Origin: Corynebacterium accolens
GTDB lineage: Bacteria > Actinomycetota > Actinomycetes > Mycobacteriales > Mycobacteriaceae
Length of the DNA stretch: 15,550 nt
Assembly: GCF_030515985.1 (NCBI RefSeq)
Contig: NZ_CP100376.1
Coordinates: 1,895,447-1,910,996 of the forward strand
Direction of reading: 5' to 3'
Part shown: piece by piece, positions 1 through 7,775 of the stretch
Layout: the number at the start of each line of letters is the position of its first letter
Numbering within the stretch: position 1 is the first letter of the stretch
Notes under the pieces: model-generated
Databases searched by the model: none
What the model was told of the DNA's origin: nothing
What the model saw: only the letters and a program-made list of their open reading frames with translations
Position numbers and translations under genes: made by a program

Positions 1-301
<301 letters not shown>

Positions 302-334
302 GTAGAAGAGAACACCTTGGAAACCTCACCGCGC

Positions 335-363
335 CAACATTAAATGTTGTCTAGTTCGCGAAC
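335..363. repeat. Two adjacent short palindromes
   Basis: CAACATT-A-AATGTTG (335-349) is a perfect 7 bp inverted repeat around a single base. GTTCGCGAAC (354-363) is a perfect 10 bp palindrome five bases later. They lie between the transposase remnant and the tRNA-Leu terminator, with no coding sequence around them. They could be protein-binding dyads or residues of a mobile element end. No function can be assigned from sequence. Confidence 0.45.
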
Positions 364-396
364 CCCACAACTCAACAAATTCGGATATGCGGGCAA

Positions 397-441
397 AACC
401 CCGCTTCCTCCGTGGATATCTATCCGGAAGGAAGCGGGGTT
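397..441 (-). terminator. Rho-independent terminator of tRNA-Leu
   Basis: AACCCCGCTTCC (397-408) pairs perfectly with GGAAGCGGGGTT (430-441). On the minus strand the stem is followed by TTTTG. There is no T-run on the plus side, so it acts on minus-strand transcripts, which places it just after the tRNA 3' end. Confidence 0.8.
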
Positions 442-447
442 GCAATG

Positions 448-521
448 TGCCCCTGGTGAGACTCGAACTCACACTGGACGGGTTTTGAATCCGTTGCCTC
501 TGCCAATTGGGCTACAGGGGC
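448..521 (-). tRNA. tRNA-Leu (anticodon CAA)
   Basis: The minus strand folds as a 74 nt tRNA. The acceptor stem is GCCCCTG/CAGGGGC with discriminator A. The D arm begins AGCCCAATTGGCAGAGGC. The anticodon stem-loop is ACGGA-TTCAAAA-CCCGT, placing CAA at positions 34-36 after T33, with an A/C mismatch closing the loop. The T arm is GTGAG-TTCGAGT-CTCAC. CAA reads UUG leucine codons. No 3' CCA is encoded, so it must be added. The variable region is only about 5 nt, unlike the long arm usual for bacterial leucine tRNAs, although the D arm resembles a leucine tRNA. It is transcribed away from polA. Confidence 0.9.
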
Positions 522-552
522 AATCAAAAGCGAGCGCCTTTGACTGTTGGAA

Positions 553-558
553 ATACTA
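553..558 (-). promoter_or_regulatory. Possible -10 box for tRNA-Leu
   Basis: TAGTAT on the minus strand lies 31 nt upstream of the mature tRNA 5' end, consistent with a short 5' leader. No convincing -35 box is seen at 16-18 nt. Tentative. Confidence 0.3.
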
Positions 559-661
559 GCGCAGGGGTTGGCGCAATTCCTAATTGGGGTCCCTTTCCGG
601 TGAAAAGGCCTGCTCAAGACGGTGGGGTTGGGCGGGGTATCGCCGTGTCCATTGTGTTGCC

Positions 662-667
662 TAATAT
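662..667 (+). promoter_or_regulatory. Putative -10 box of polA, leaderless spacing
   Basis: TAATAT ends 7 nt before the GTG at 675, so transcription would begin at or next to that codon. No Shine-Dalgarno is convincing for this start or for the alternative ATG at 666, which overlaps the box. No clear -35 element is present. The same arrangement recurs at coaE, the DUF4259 gene and uvrB. Confidence 0.5.
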
Positions 668-674
668 GGGGCAG

Positions 675-3314
675 GTGACTTCCAATAAGACCCGCCTTTT
701 GCTCATTGACGGCCATTCGATGGCATTTCGTGCCTTTTATGCCCTGCCGGTGGAAAACTTTTCTACCTCCGGCGGCCAGCACACCAACGCCGTGTATGGC
801 TTTTTATCCATGCTGTCCAATATCGTCTCTGAGGAAAGGCCGGATGCTATCGCGGTGGCCTTTGACGTCGGCCGGAAGACTTTCCGTACGGAGATGTTCC
901 CGGAATATAAGGCGCAGCGAGAGGCCGCGCCGGAAGAATTTAAGGGCCAAGTAGACATCATTCGCGATACCTTGGAGACCTTGGGCATTACGACGCTCTC
1001 GCGTGAAAATTACGAGGCCGACGATATTTTGGCCACCCTGGCAACCCAAGCGCAGGGCTACGAGACGCTGATTGTCACCGGTGACCGCGATTACCTGCAG
1101 TTGGTTACGGATTCGACCACGGTGCTCTATCCCATGAAGGGCGTATCCACGCTGCACCGGTTTACGCCGGAAGCCGTCGAGGATAAATACGGGCTGACCC
1201 CCGCACAGTATCCCGACTTTGCTGCCTTGCGCGGCGATCCTTCCGATAACCTTCCCGGCATTCCCAAGGTGGGAGAAAAGACCGCCACCAAGTGGATAGT
1301 CAAGTATGGAGACTTGGCTTCGCTGGTAGAGCACGCCGAGGAAATCAATGGCGTGGTGGGAAATAACTTCCGCGAACGCATCGAGCAGGTGCAGATGAAC
1401 CGGAAGCTCACCCAGATGATTACAGATATGGACTTAGACGTCGGCCCAGACGATCTGGCATTCAGAGAAGCCAAGGTTGCCGATGTTGCCGCGAAGTTCG
1501 ATGAGCTGGAGTTCGGCACCAACCTGCGCGATCGTGTCTTAGCGGCCATTCCCAACGATGGCGCAGAGGCTGCTGAGCAATCCGCGGATGCCCCAGATGT
1601 CGAGCTCACCATCGATGACGCCTCGCTGAGCGAATGGTTACCTGGTCGCGAGCACGTAGCCGTGTATGTGCAGGGCGCGGGCACCCCGGGTCAGGGTGAT
1701 GCCTCTGCCATCGCTTTGGTGGACCGTGAGCACCACGGCCTGCAGGTGGAACTCGGGGACCTATCCGCCGATGAGGAAAAGGCCTTGGTCCAATGGCTAG
1801 AATCGCCGGCCCCCAAGTATTTCCACGCCGCGAAGGCCGCGTTCCACATGTTGGCAGGGCGCGGCATCGAGCTTAACGGGCTTGCACACGATACGGCCTT
1901 GGCGGCGTATATCCTGCGCCCAGGCCAGCGCACCTACGAGCTTTCCGATGTCTACCAGCGCCACCTTCAAAAGTCCCTCGGCGCCGCCTCGGATCAGATG
2001 TCGCTGCTGGATAACTCCTCTCTGGTAGATCAGGCAGCAGCGATCATGGAGCTGGCGGAAAAACTTACTACGGAACTGCAGGACATCGACTCTTTCGAGT
2101 TGTACACCGACCTGGAACTGCCGCTGGTGACCATCCTGGCGCGCATGGAGGCTACGGGTATCGCGGTCGATGTAGACATTTTGGAAACCCAAAAGGATGC
2201 CTTTGTGGAGCAGGTCGCGGAACAAGAACGCTCCGCGCGCGAGCTTGCTGGCGATGACAAGCTCAACTTGAATTCGCCCAAGCAGCTGCAGAACGTACTT
2301 TTTGAGACCTTCGATATGCCCAAGACGAAAAAGACGAAGACGGGCTACTCCACGGCCGCGAAGGAAATCGAGCAGCTGGCCATCAAGCACCCGCACCCGT
2401 TCTTGGATCACCTTTTGGCCCACCGCGAGTACCAAAAGATGAAGACCACGCTCGAGGGCCTCATCAAGACCGTTCAGCCGGATGGCCGCATCCACACCAC
2501 TTTTAACCAGACGGTGACTTCGACGGGGCGTTTGTCCTCGACGGAGCCCAACCTGCAAAACATCCCGGTGCGCACGGAGGCCGGTCGCCAAATTCGCTCG
2601 GCGTTTATCGTGGGAGAGGGCTTTGAGCAGCTAATGACCGCGGACTACTCGCAGATTGAAATGCGCGTTATGGCGCACCTCTCTGCCGATCCCGGGTTGA
2701 TTGAGGCCTACAAGGCCGGCGAGGACTTGCACAATTTCGTTGGTTCTAGGGTCTTCGATGTGCCCGTTGACCAGGTGACCCCTGAGCTGCGCCGCCGGGT
2801 AAAGGCCATGTCTTATGGCTTGGTCTACGGTCTGTCCGCATTTGGACTTTCGCAGCAGCTGGGAATCCCGGCGGGCGAAGCCAAGTCCATTATGGAAAGC
2901 TACTTCGAGCGCTTTGGCGGCGTGAAGAAATACCTGGATGATGTCGTGGAGCAAGCCCGCAAGGATGGTTATACGGCCACGCTCTTTGGTCGCCGCCGCT
3001 ACCTGCCAGAGCTCAACTCCGATAACCGGCTGGCCCGCGAAAACGCGGAACGCGCTGCGCTCAATGCCCCAATCCAGGGAACGGCCGCAGATATCATTAA
3101 GGTCGCGATGATTCGCGTGGACCGCGCGTTGCGCGATATGAAATCCCGTGTATTGCTCCAGGTGCACGATGAATTGGTGGTGGAGGTCGCCCCCGGTGAG
3201 GCCGATCAAGTCCGCGAGATTCTTGAGCGCGAGATGGATTCTGCCATCGAGCTGAATGTGCCACTCGAGGTCTCTGCTGGTGCCGGCACGGATTGGGACG
3301 CCGCGGCCCACTAG
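675..3314 (+). CDS. polA: DNA polymerase I
   Basis: Family A polymerase that fills gaps in excision repair and removes RNA primers at Okazaki fragments. With a GTG start at 675 it has 879 residues, about normal for actinobacteria. The N-terminal 5'-nuclease domain (about 8-290) opens with LLLIDGHSMAFRAF and includes DPSDNLPGIPKVGEKTA, the helix-hairpin-helix region. The central 3'-5' exonuclease fold (about 310-490) shows no DxE motif, so proofreading is probably absent, as in several actinobacterial and Thermus enzymes. The polymerase domain has the TSTGRLSSTEPNLQNIP segment, motif A DYSQIEMR (Asp657), motif B RRRVKAMSYGLVYG (Lys710) and motif C VHDELVVEV (Asp832). The frame stays open upstream to 507, but that stretch overlaps the tRNA and is not conserved-looking. 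ATG 666 and GTG 645 are alternative starts. The next gene begins 4 nt after the stop. Confidence 0.97.
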   Translation: MTSNKTRLLLIDGHSMAFRAFYALPVENFSTSGGQHTNAVYGFLSMLSNIVSEERPDAIAVAFDVGRKTFRTEMFPEYKAQREAAPEEFKGQVDIIRDTLETLGITTLSRENYEADDILATLATQAQGYETLIVTGDRDYLQLVTDSTTVLYPMKGVSTLHRFTPEAVEDKYGLTPAQYPDFAALRGDPSDNLPGIPKVGEKTATKWIVKYGDLASLVEHAEEINGVVGNNFRERIEQVQMNRKLTQMITDMDLDVGPDDLAFREAKVADVAAKFDELEFGTNLRDRVLAAIPNDGAEAAEQSADAPDVELTIDDASLSEWLPGREHVAVYVQGAGTPGQGDASAIALVDREHHGLQVELGDLSADEEKALVQWLESPAPKYFHAAKAAFHMLAGRGIELNGLAHDTALAAYILRPGQRTYELSDVYQRHLQKSLGAASDQMSLLDNSSLVDQAAAIMELAEKLTTELQDIDSFELYTDLELPLVTILARMEATGIAVDVDILETQKDAFVEQVAEQERSARELAGDDKLNLNSPKQLQNVLFETFDMPKTKKTKTGYSTAAKEIEQLAIKHPHPFLDHLLAHREYQKMKTTLEGLIKTVQPDGRIHTTFNQTVTSTGRLSSTEPNLQNIPVRTEAGRQIRSAFIVGEGFEQLMTADYSQIEMRVMAHLSADPGLIEAYKAGEDLHNFVGSRVFDVPVDQVTPELRRRVKAMSYGLVYGLSAFGLSQQLGIPAGEAKSIMESYFERFGGVKKYLDDVVEQARKDGYTATLFGRRRYLPELNSDNRLARENAERAALNAPIQGTAADIIKVAMIRVDRALRDMKSRVLLQVHDELVVEVAPGEADQVREILEREMDSAIELNVPLEVSAGAGTDWDAAAH

Positions 3315-3318
3315 TTCG

Positions 3319-4257
3319 ATGATGATGCTTAACCGGCGTGAGCGCGCCCGCATGCGCTTGGCCGCCCAGGGGCTTACGGCCCTGCGCTGGCACACCGCCG
3401 CAGAGGCAGTGCGCGCCTTTGGCGTCATGCAGGGCCAGGACCTGCATTCGGTGCGCCGGTCCTTGGCACTGCGTGCACCGAATGAATCGGATAACTCCGA
3501 GATCGTGCGCGGCTATGCGATGCGCAATACGTTGTTCGCCGCCTCCGTCAAGGATATGGGCTGGATAACTGAACTGTGCGCAAAGCCTCGCAAGGGAGAT
3601 GCCGCGGTACGGGAAGCCGTGCTGCAGCTTATCGATGCCCCATTAACGCGCGCAGAATTGAAATCACGCGCCGCCCAAGCCTTGCCCGAGTTGCCTTTCT
3701 GGCACGTAGTACGTATTAGCATGGAAAGCGGGCATGCGTGTTATGCGGGCGAAGAACAGCTCATTACTCCGGTCGAGCTAGACGGCATGGAGGCCCTTTT
3801 TAATGGCGACTCGGTGGCCGCCACGACGGAATTGATGACGCGCTATTTTCGCACCCATGGGCCGGCGACTGTGCAGGACTTTGCGTGGTGGTGCAAGCTG
3901 CCCCAAAGACTTATTCGTCCCGCAGCCGAGAAGTTGCCTGATGACCTTATCCGGATAGGAAGGGAAGGCGAGGAGCTGGTCTCTGCAGAGGTCCTAGAGC
4001 TACCAGAGGTGAAAAAGAAGAAATCGGTGCTGCTTTTAGGCGCCTTTGATGAGTATATCCTGGGCTACCAAGATCGGCTTTTTGCCATGTCAGCGGATAT
4101 GCACCATGCTCTCGTTCCCGGGAACCAGGGCATTTTCCGCCGCGCCATCGTTATCGACGGCCAAGTGCGCGGCATGTGGAATAAACAGGGGATTGAGGAC
4201 TGGGGGATTCCCGCTTACGCAGCAGGCCGCGTGGAACGCCAGTGGAAGGAGTGCTGA
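3319..4257 (+). CDS. Winged-helix DNA-binding protein, AlkZ-like (HTH_42 family)
   Basis: 312 residues from the first of three consecutive ATG codons, 4 nt after the polA stop, so probably translationally coupled to polA; no Shine-Dalgarno is seen. Family hallmarks are an N-terminal arginine-rich helix, GVMQGQDLHSV (residues 35-45), RYFRTHGPATVQDFAWW (about 175-191) and LLLGAFDEYILGYQDR (around Asp244). The family includes AlkZ and YcaQ/AlkX, DNA glycosylases that act on bulky or crosslinked alkyl-purines and use a QxQ or QxD motif. Here Gln38-Gly-Gln40 fits QxQ. Glycosylase activity is inference; many members are uncharacterised. Position behind polA fits a repair role but does not prove it. 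Confidence 0.88.
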   Translation: MMMLNRRERARMRLAAQGLTALRWHTAAEAVRAFGVMQGQDLHSVRRSLALRAPNESDNSEIVRGYAMRNTLFAASVKDMGWITELCAKPRKGDAAVREAVLQLIDAPLTRAELKSRAAQALPELPFWHVVRISMESGHACYAGEEQLITPVELDGMEALFNGDSVAATTELMTRYFRTHGPATVQDFAWWCKLPQRLIRPAAEKLPDDLIRIGREGEELVSAEVLELPEVKKKKSVLLLGAFDEYILGYQDRLFAMSADMHHALVPGNQGIFRRAIVIDGQVRGMWNKQGIEDWGIPAYAAGRVERQWKEC

Positions 4258-4295
4258 GAAGTGCGTGAGGCAGAAGAGGATTTTAAAGTAATTTC

Positions 4296-4667
4296 ATGGA
4301 GTTTCTCGGAAAACGTATTACGTGGAAGTCTCACCCCTACACCTTGCGCTTTTTTGAGACTACGTGGGCAGCCATGGTCGCATACCCGGCGGGACAGATT
4401 GCTGAGAGCGGCTTAAAAGAAGCGGTAAGCAGCGATACATCCGACTTCATATTCTATGCGGTTATAACTTTTGGGTTTTTCCTTTCTGCTGGCAACGCCG
4501 CCAGGGAAGGCGAGAACCCGTGGCGCTACCGAATACAGGCGGCCGGTGTAATGATCGCGGTAACTGTCATTGCCGTGGCCTTCCCATATTCGTGGGTATT
4601 TGCGCTCATTACTATTGCTGCCGTGGTGTACTACCTCTCGCCGCGCATCGCGGTGGAATCTTGCTGA
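4296..4667 (+). CDS. Small integral membrane protein of unknown function
   Basis: 123 residues; I do not recognise the family. Hydrophobic segments at about 51-66 (FIFYAVITFGFFLSAG), 81-96 and 98-114 suggest three membrane helices, with a weaker amphipathic stretch at 22-36. The N-terminus is basic (KRITWKSH). The start at 4296 lacks a good ribosome-binding site; a purine-rich GAAGAGGA lies about 15 nt upstream, and TAAAGT ends 6 nt before the ATG. It follows the AlkZ-like gene by 38 nt. Its last 37 nt overlap the end of the convergent frameshifted RDD gene. The hydrophobic pattern supports a real gene, but homologs would be needed to confirm it. Confidence 0.62.
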   Translation: MEFLGKRITWKSHPYTLRFFETTWAAMVAYPAGQIAESGLKEAVSSDTSDFIFYAVITFGFFLSAGNAAREGENPWRYRIQAAGVMIAVTVIAVAFPYSWVFALITIAAVVYYLSPRIAVESC

Positions 4668-5108
4668 GGCCGCTTTTCCACTAGGCAGCCGGCCAAGAGG
4701 TCAAAGGGCGTTTGGCCGATGGCTAAAACCGAAAGGCCTAAAATTGCAAGGATAATGCCGTCGATGCCCCAGCCGGTAAGCGTCAGGGGCGTGAGCAGCA
4801 GCCACGAATTGCGCAGGCAGGCGGTGACAAACGGCGAGCGGGCCGGGATAATTTCTAACTGCATCGACCATTTGCCCAGCGAGGTAGACTTCTTCGTCTC
4901 CCACCCACACGCGGTAGATATAAAAGGCCACGGCGAGAGCGACCGCCTCGTAGATTTCTTCGGGGCGGCCGGATAAGGGGGTACTGGCAAGAGCATTAAT
5001 CAGCCACCGCACCACGGTGACGATGGCGGCGACGAGAAAGGCGTCGATCCACCATGCCACAGCACGGCGCAGGGCAATTCCCAGTCTTTCGGCAATCATG
5101 TTGTCCAC
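4631..5108 (-). pseudogene. RDD-family membrane protein, frameshifted
   Basis: The first half is read from 5108 (GTG) or 5099 (ATG): an N-terminal RRAVAWWIDAFLVAAIVTVV helix, then LAVAFYIYRVWV. The second half lies in another minus-strand frame: TKKSTSLGKWSMQLEIIPAR, LLLTPLTLTGWGIDGIILAI and TPFDLLAGCLVEKR, ending at the TAG at 4631-4633. Joined near 4898-4906 these make a standard RDD protein of about 158 residues, with the Arg and Asp residues in helix 1 and the usual LGKW and DLLAG blocks. One surplus G in the GGTGGG stretch would explain the break. RDD proteins are poorly characterised, some linked to cation exchange. The gene follows the methyltransferase by 1 nt and is probably in the same transcript. 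A sequencing error is a real alternative to decay. Confidence 0.8.
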
Positions 5109-5109
5109 G

Positions 5110-5841
5110 TTAGCTGTAGGCGTGGCAGATGAAAATCATGCTGCCTGGGAAAATCTCCCCGCGTTGCGGGGACCACTGACCCCAGGTGGTTTCTAAGCCT
5201 TCGGGCCATTCCGGTTCTATGATGTCCTCGATGAGAAACGGGCCGCGACCTTGAAGCGCGCGGAACCAATCGCTGATGGTGCGGTGAAATTCGGCGTAGG
5301 TGAGCGTCCCGGTGGAATCGTGTTCCAGGTAGGCGCGGTCGAAGTAGCTGATCTCTGCGGTAAGGCTGGTGGGATCGTCGGGGAAGATCCAGCGCATTGG
5401 GTGGGTCACGGAGAAGACGAAGCGCCCGCCTGGGTGTACAACGCGGGCAACTTCCGCGAGCGCGGCATCAAGATCGGCGAGGAAGGGGAATGCACCGAAG
5501 GCGGAAAACGCCACGTCAAAGGAATCGGTGGCGTAGGGAAGTGCCAGTGCATCGGCTTGGGTGAGTGCCAGACCAGGTTCTGCGTGGGCGAGCATGCCGC
5601 GGGAAATATCGCAGCCGGTGACAAATCGGGCGCGGGTGCTGAGCCATTGGGTGCAGGCGGCAGACCCGCAGCCGATTTCGAGGACGGCGGCGGAGGAGAC
5701 ATCGCCAAGCAGCTGCGCATCGGCCTCGTGCAGCATTTCTGGGCACCAATAAAAAGAGGAAAGGTACTCGGGGTGCTCGGCATGGTAAGAGACCGCATCA
5801 TCATCCCAGTGGGATTGATTGGCGTGAGAGGGTGAAGTCAC
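5110..5841 (-). CDS. Class I SAM-dependent methyltransferase
   Basis: 243 residues from a GTG start; AAAGG lies about 13 nt upstream. Motif I is VLEIGCGSAACTQWL (53-67) for SAM binding, followed by acidic Asp78 in GCDIS for the ribose, then QADALALPYATDSFDVAFS (95-113) and VARVVHPGGRFVFSVTHP (131-148), typical of the Methyltransf_11 group. The C-terminal half (SYFDRAYLEHD, EPEWPEGLETTWGQWSPQRG) is conserved-looking and probably gives substrate specificity, but the substrate is unknown. Soluble; no signal peptide or membrane helix. It is the first gene of a two-gene unit with the RDD gene. It is divergent from rpsA, with 249 nt between start codons. Confidence 0.93.
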   Translation of the reverse strand: MTSPSHANQSHWDDDAVSYHAEHPEYLSSFYWCPEMLHEADAQLLGDVSSAAVLEIGCGSAACTQWLSTRARFVTGCDISRGMLAHAEPGLALTQADALALPYATDSFDVAFSAFGAFPFLADLDAALAEVARVVHPGGRFVFSVTHPMRWIFPDDPTSLTAEISYFDRAYLEHDSTGTLTYAEFHRTISDWFRALQGRGPFLIEDIIEPEWPEGLETTWGQWSPQRGEIFPGSMIFICHAYS

Positions 5842-5876
5842 TGGGGTGGGTTACCTTTCTGATTGGCGTGCAATAT

Positions 5877-5905
5877 TTGCCGTATAAGCTGGACAGATGT
5901 AGGCT
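5877..5905 (+). promoter_or_regulatory. Putative rpsA promoter in the methyltransferase-rpsA gap
   Basis: TTGCCG (5877-5882), a 17 nt spacer and TAGGCT (5900-5905) match a housekeeping sigma promoter. Transcription from about 5912 would leave a leader near 180 nt before rpsA. The gap (5842-6090) has no convincing gene. A plus-strand frame through it (5832-6194) runs into rpsA out of frame and looks non-coding. Minus-strand signals for the methyltransferase must also lie here, but I see no strong box. Confidence 0.45.
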
Positions 5906-6090
5906 TTTACAAGCATGTCTATGCCACGGGTTGTTGCAGGCTATTGTAGGAAAGCTTGGGGCAATCACGCGGCGGGATCGAATGTGGCCTCTATCTCCTG
6001 TATTTGTGCAGCGCAGATGGGCTTTTAATTCGAGAGACACGCAGTTGTCCACGAACGATTTCCTACATTTATTCGGAGCATTTTTACAAT

Positions 6091-7554
6091 ATGCCATCTT
6101 CTACTACCCCTCAGGTTGCGATCAACGATATCGGAACCGCAGAGGACTTCCTCGCAGCTGTAGACGCCACCATCAAGTACTTCAACGATGGTGACATTGT
6201 CGGGGGTACCGTCGTCAAGGTTGACCACGACGAGGTACTGCTGGACATCGGATACAAGACCGAAGGCGTTATCCCTTCCCGCGAGCTGTCCATCAAGCAC
6301 GACGTCAACCCCGACGAAGTTGTCGAGGTCGGCGATGAGGTTGACGCGCTTGTCCTGACCAAGGAGGACAAGGAAGGCCGCCTGATCCTGTCCAAGAAGC
6401 GCGCACAGTACGAACGTGCTTGGGGCGCCATCGAGGAGCTGCAGGCCAAGGAAGAGCCGGTTACCGGTACCGTCATCGAGGTTGTCAAGGGCGGCCTCAT
6501 CCTGGACATCGGCCTGCGCGGCTTCCTGCCTGCTTCCCTCGTTGAGATGCGTCGCGTCCGCGACCTAGAACCCTACATTGGCCAGGAGCTGGAAGCTAAG
6601 ATCATCGAGCTGGACAAGCAGCGCAATAACGTTGTCCTGTCCCGTCGCGCATACCTGGAGCAGACCCAGTCCGAGGTCCGTTCCGAGTTCCTGCACCAGC
6701 TGCAGAAGGGTCAGGTCCGCAAGGGCGTTGTCTCTTCCATCGTCAACTTCGGCGCCTTCGTCGATCTTGGCGGCGTCGACGGCCTGGTTCACGTTTCCGA
6801 GCTGTCCTGGAAGCACATCGACCACCCATCCGAGGTTGTCACCGTTGGTGACGAGGTAACCGTTGAGGTTCTGGACGTTGATCTGGACCGCGAGCGCGTT
6901 TCCCTGTCCCTGAAGGCAACCCAGGAAGACCCATGGCGCGTCTTCGCCCGCACCCACGCTGTGGGCCAGATTGTGCCGGGCAAGGTCACCAAGCTGGTTC
7001 CGTTCGGTGCGTTCGTTCGCGTCGAGGAAGGCATCGAGGGCCTGGTTCACATCTCCGAGCTGGCTCAGCGCCACGTCGAGGTTCCGGACCAGGTTGTCAC
7101 CGTTGGCCAGGAAGTTATGGTCAAGGTCATCGACATCGACCTCGAGCGTCGTCGTATCTCCTTGTCCGTCAAGCAGGCTGACGAGGACTACTCCGAAGAG
7201 TTCGATCCGTCCAAGTACGGCATGGCTGACTCCTACGACGAGCAGGGCAACTACGTGTTCCCAGAAGGCTTCGACCCGGACACCAACGAGTGGAAGGAAG
7301 GCTTCGACGAGCAGCGTCAGGCTTGGGAAGCACGCTACGCAGAGTCCGAGCGCCGCTTCAACCTGCACACCGCTCAGATCGAACGCAACCGCGCTGCCGC
7401 CGCAGAGGCCGCGGAGTCCGCTGAAGCATCCTCCAACTACTCGTCTGACTCCTCCGATGCAGCTCCGGCATCGGAGACTCAGGCAGAGTCCGGTGGATCC
7501 TTGGCTTCTGACGAGCAGCTCGCTGCACTGCGCGACAAGCTCGCCGGCAACTAA
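6091..7554 (+). CDS. rpsA: 30S ribosomal protein S1
   Basis: 487 residues, with four S1 OB-fold RNA-binding repeats at about 35-103, 121-186, 207-275 and 292-361. The last two are nearly canonical (VNFGAFVDLGGVDGLVHVSELSW; VPFGAFVRVEEGIEGLVHISELA). It binds mRNA on the small subunit and aids initiation. Actinobacterial S1 has four repeats, against six in E. coli. The C-terminal third (about 362-487) is acidic and then Ala/Ser/Glu-rich, probably disordered. The ATG at 6091 begins MPSSTTPQVAINDIG, and GGAG lies about 12 nt upstream, a rather long gap. Codon choice is strongly biased (CTG, AAG, GTT/GTC, CGC/CGT), as expected for a highly expressed gene. It is followed by a strong terminator, so it is likely monocistronic. 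Confidence 0.98.
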   Translation: MPSSTTPQVAINDIGTAEDFLAAVDATIKYFNDGDIVGGTVVKVDHDEVLLDIGYKTEGVIPSRELSIKHDVNPDEVVEVGDEVDALVLTKEDKEGRLILSKKRAQYERAWGAIEELQAKEEPVTGTVIEVVKGGLILDIGLRGFLPASLVEMRRVRDLEPYIGQELEAKIIELDKQRNNVVLSRRAYLEQTQSEVRSEFLHQLQKGQVRKGVVSSIVNFGAFVDLGGVDGLVHVSELSWKHIDHPSEVVTVGDEVTVEVLDVDLDRERVSLSLKATQEDPWRVFARTHAVGQIVPGKVTKLVPFGAFVRVEEGIEGLVHISELAQRHVEVPDQVVTVGQEVMVKVIDIDLERRRISLSVKQADEDYSEEFDPSKYGMADSYDEQGNYVFPEGFDPDTNEWKEGFDEQRQAWEARYAESERRFNLHTAQIERNRAAAAEAAESAEASSNYSSDSSDAAPASETQAESGGSLASDEQLAALRDKLAGN

Positions 7555-7606
7555 GACGCCTTTGGAACTTGGGGTGATATAACCCCTAACTCCACGCAGC
7601 TGCACT

Positions 7607-7650
7607 AGCCGCGTCCTTCTCCTTTTGGGAGACAGGACGCGGCTTTGTGA
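7607..7650 (+). terminator. Rho-independent terminator of rpsA
   Basis: AGCCGCGTCCT (7607-7617) pairs with AGGACGCGGCT (7634-7644). The stem continues inward as TCTCC/GGAGA after a one-base bulge. A T-rich tail follows. A smaller GGGG-N8-CCCC element lies before it at 7571-7586. Confidence 0.9.
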
Positions 7651-7666
7651 GTTTTATGACAGTATA

Positions 7667-7697
7667 TGCAAACGATTGCCCGTTATTTTTCGTTTGC
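7667..7697. promoter_or_regulatory. LacI-like operator candidate and GCAAACG inverted repeat
   Basis: TGCAAACGATTGCC (7667-7680) has the AANCGNTT core seen in LacI/GalR-type operators. GCAAACG (7668-7674) is also repeated inverted as CGTTTGC at 7691-7697. The site lies 117-130 nt upstream of the ptsG -10 box, far for simple repression. No regulator gene is in the window. Speculative. Confidence 0.28.
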
Positions 7698-7775
7698 GGG
7701 TTCTTGACCTGCGGAGAAGTGACTGGGCCTCCAGAAAAGACAACTACCCCCACTAAAGGCCACTGAATTGGGCTT

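Noticed and set aside
507..674. N-terminal extension of the polA reading frame from 507
   Set aside because: It begins inside the tRNA-Leu gene and adds about 56 residues before the family's normal LLLIDGH start, without a ribosome site or promoter to support it.
5832..6194. Plus-strand frame of 120 codons across the rpsA leader
   Set aside because: It overlaps the rpsA start out of frame, has no domain, and its composition is not protein-like.
7571..7586. GGGG-N8-CCCC hairpin as the rpsA terminator
   Set aside because: The stem is only 4 bp with no T-run; the hairpin at 7607-7644 is far stronger.
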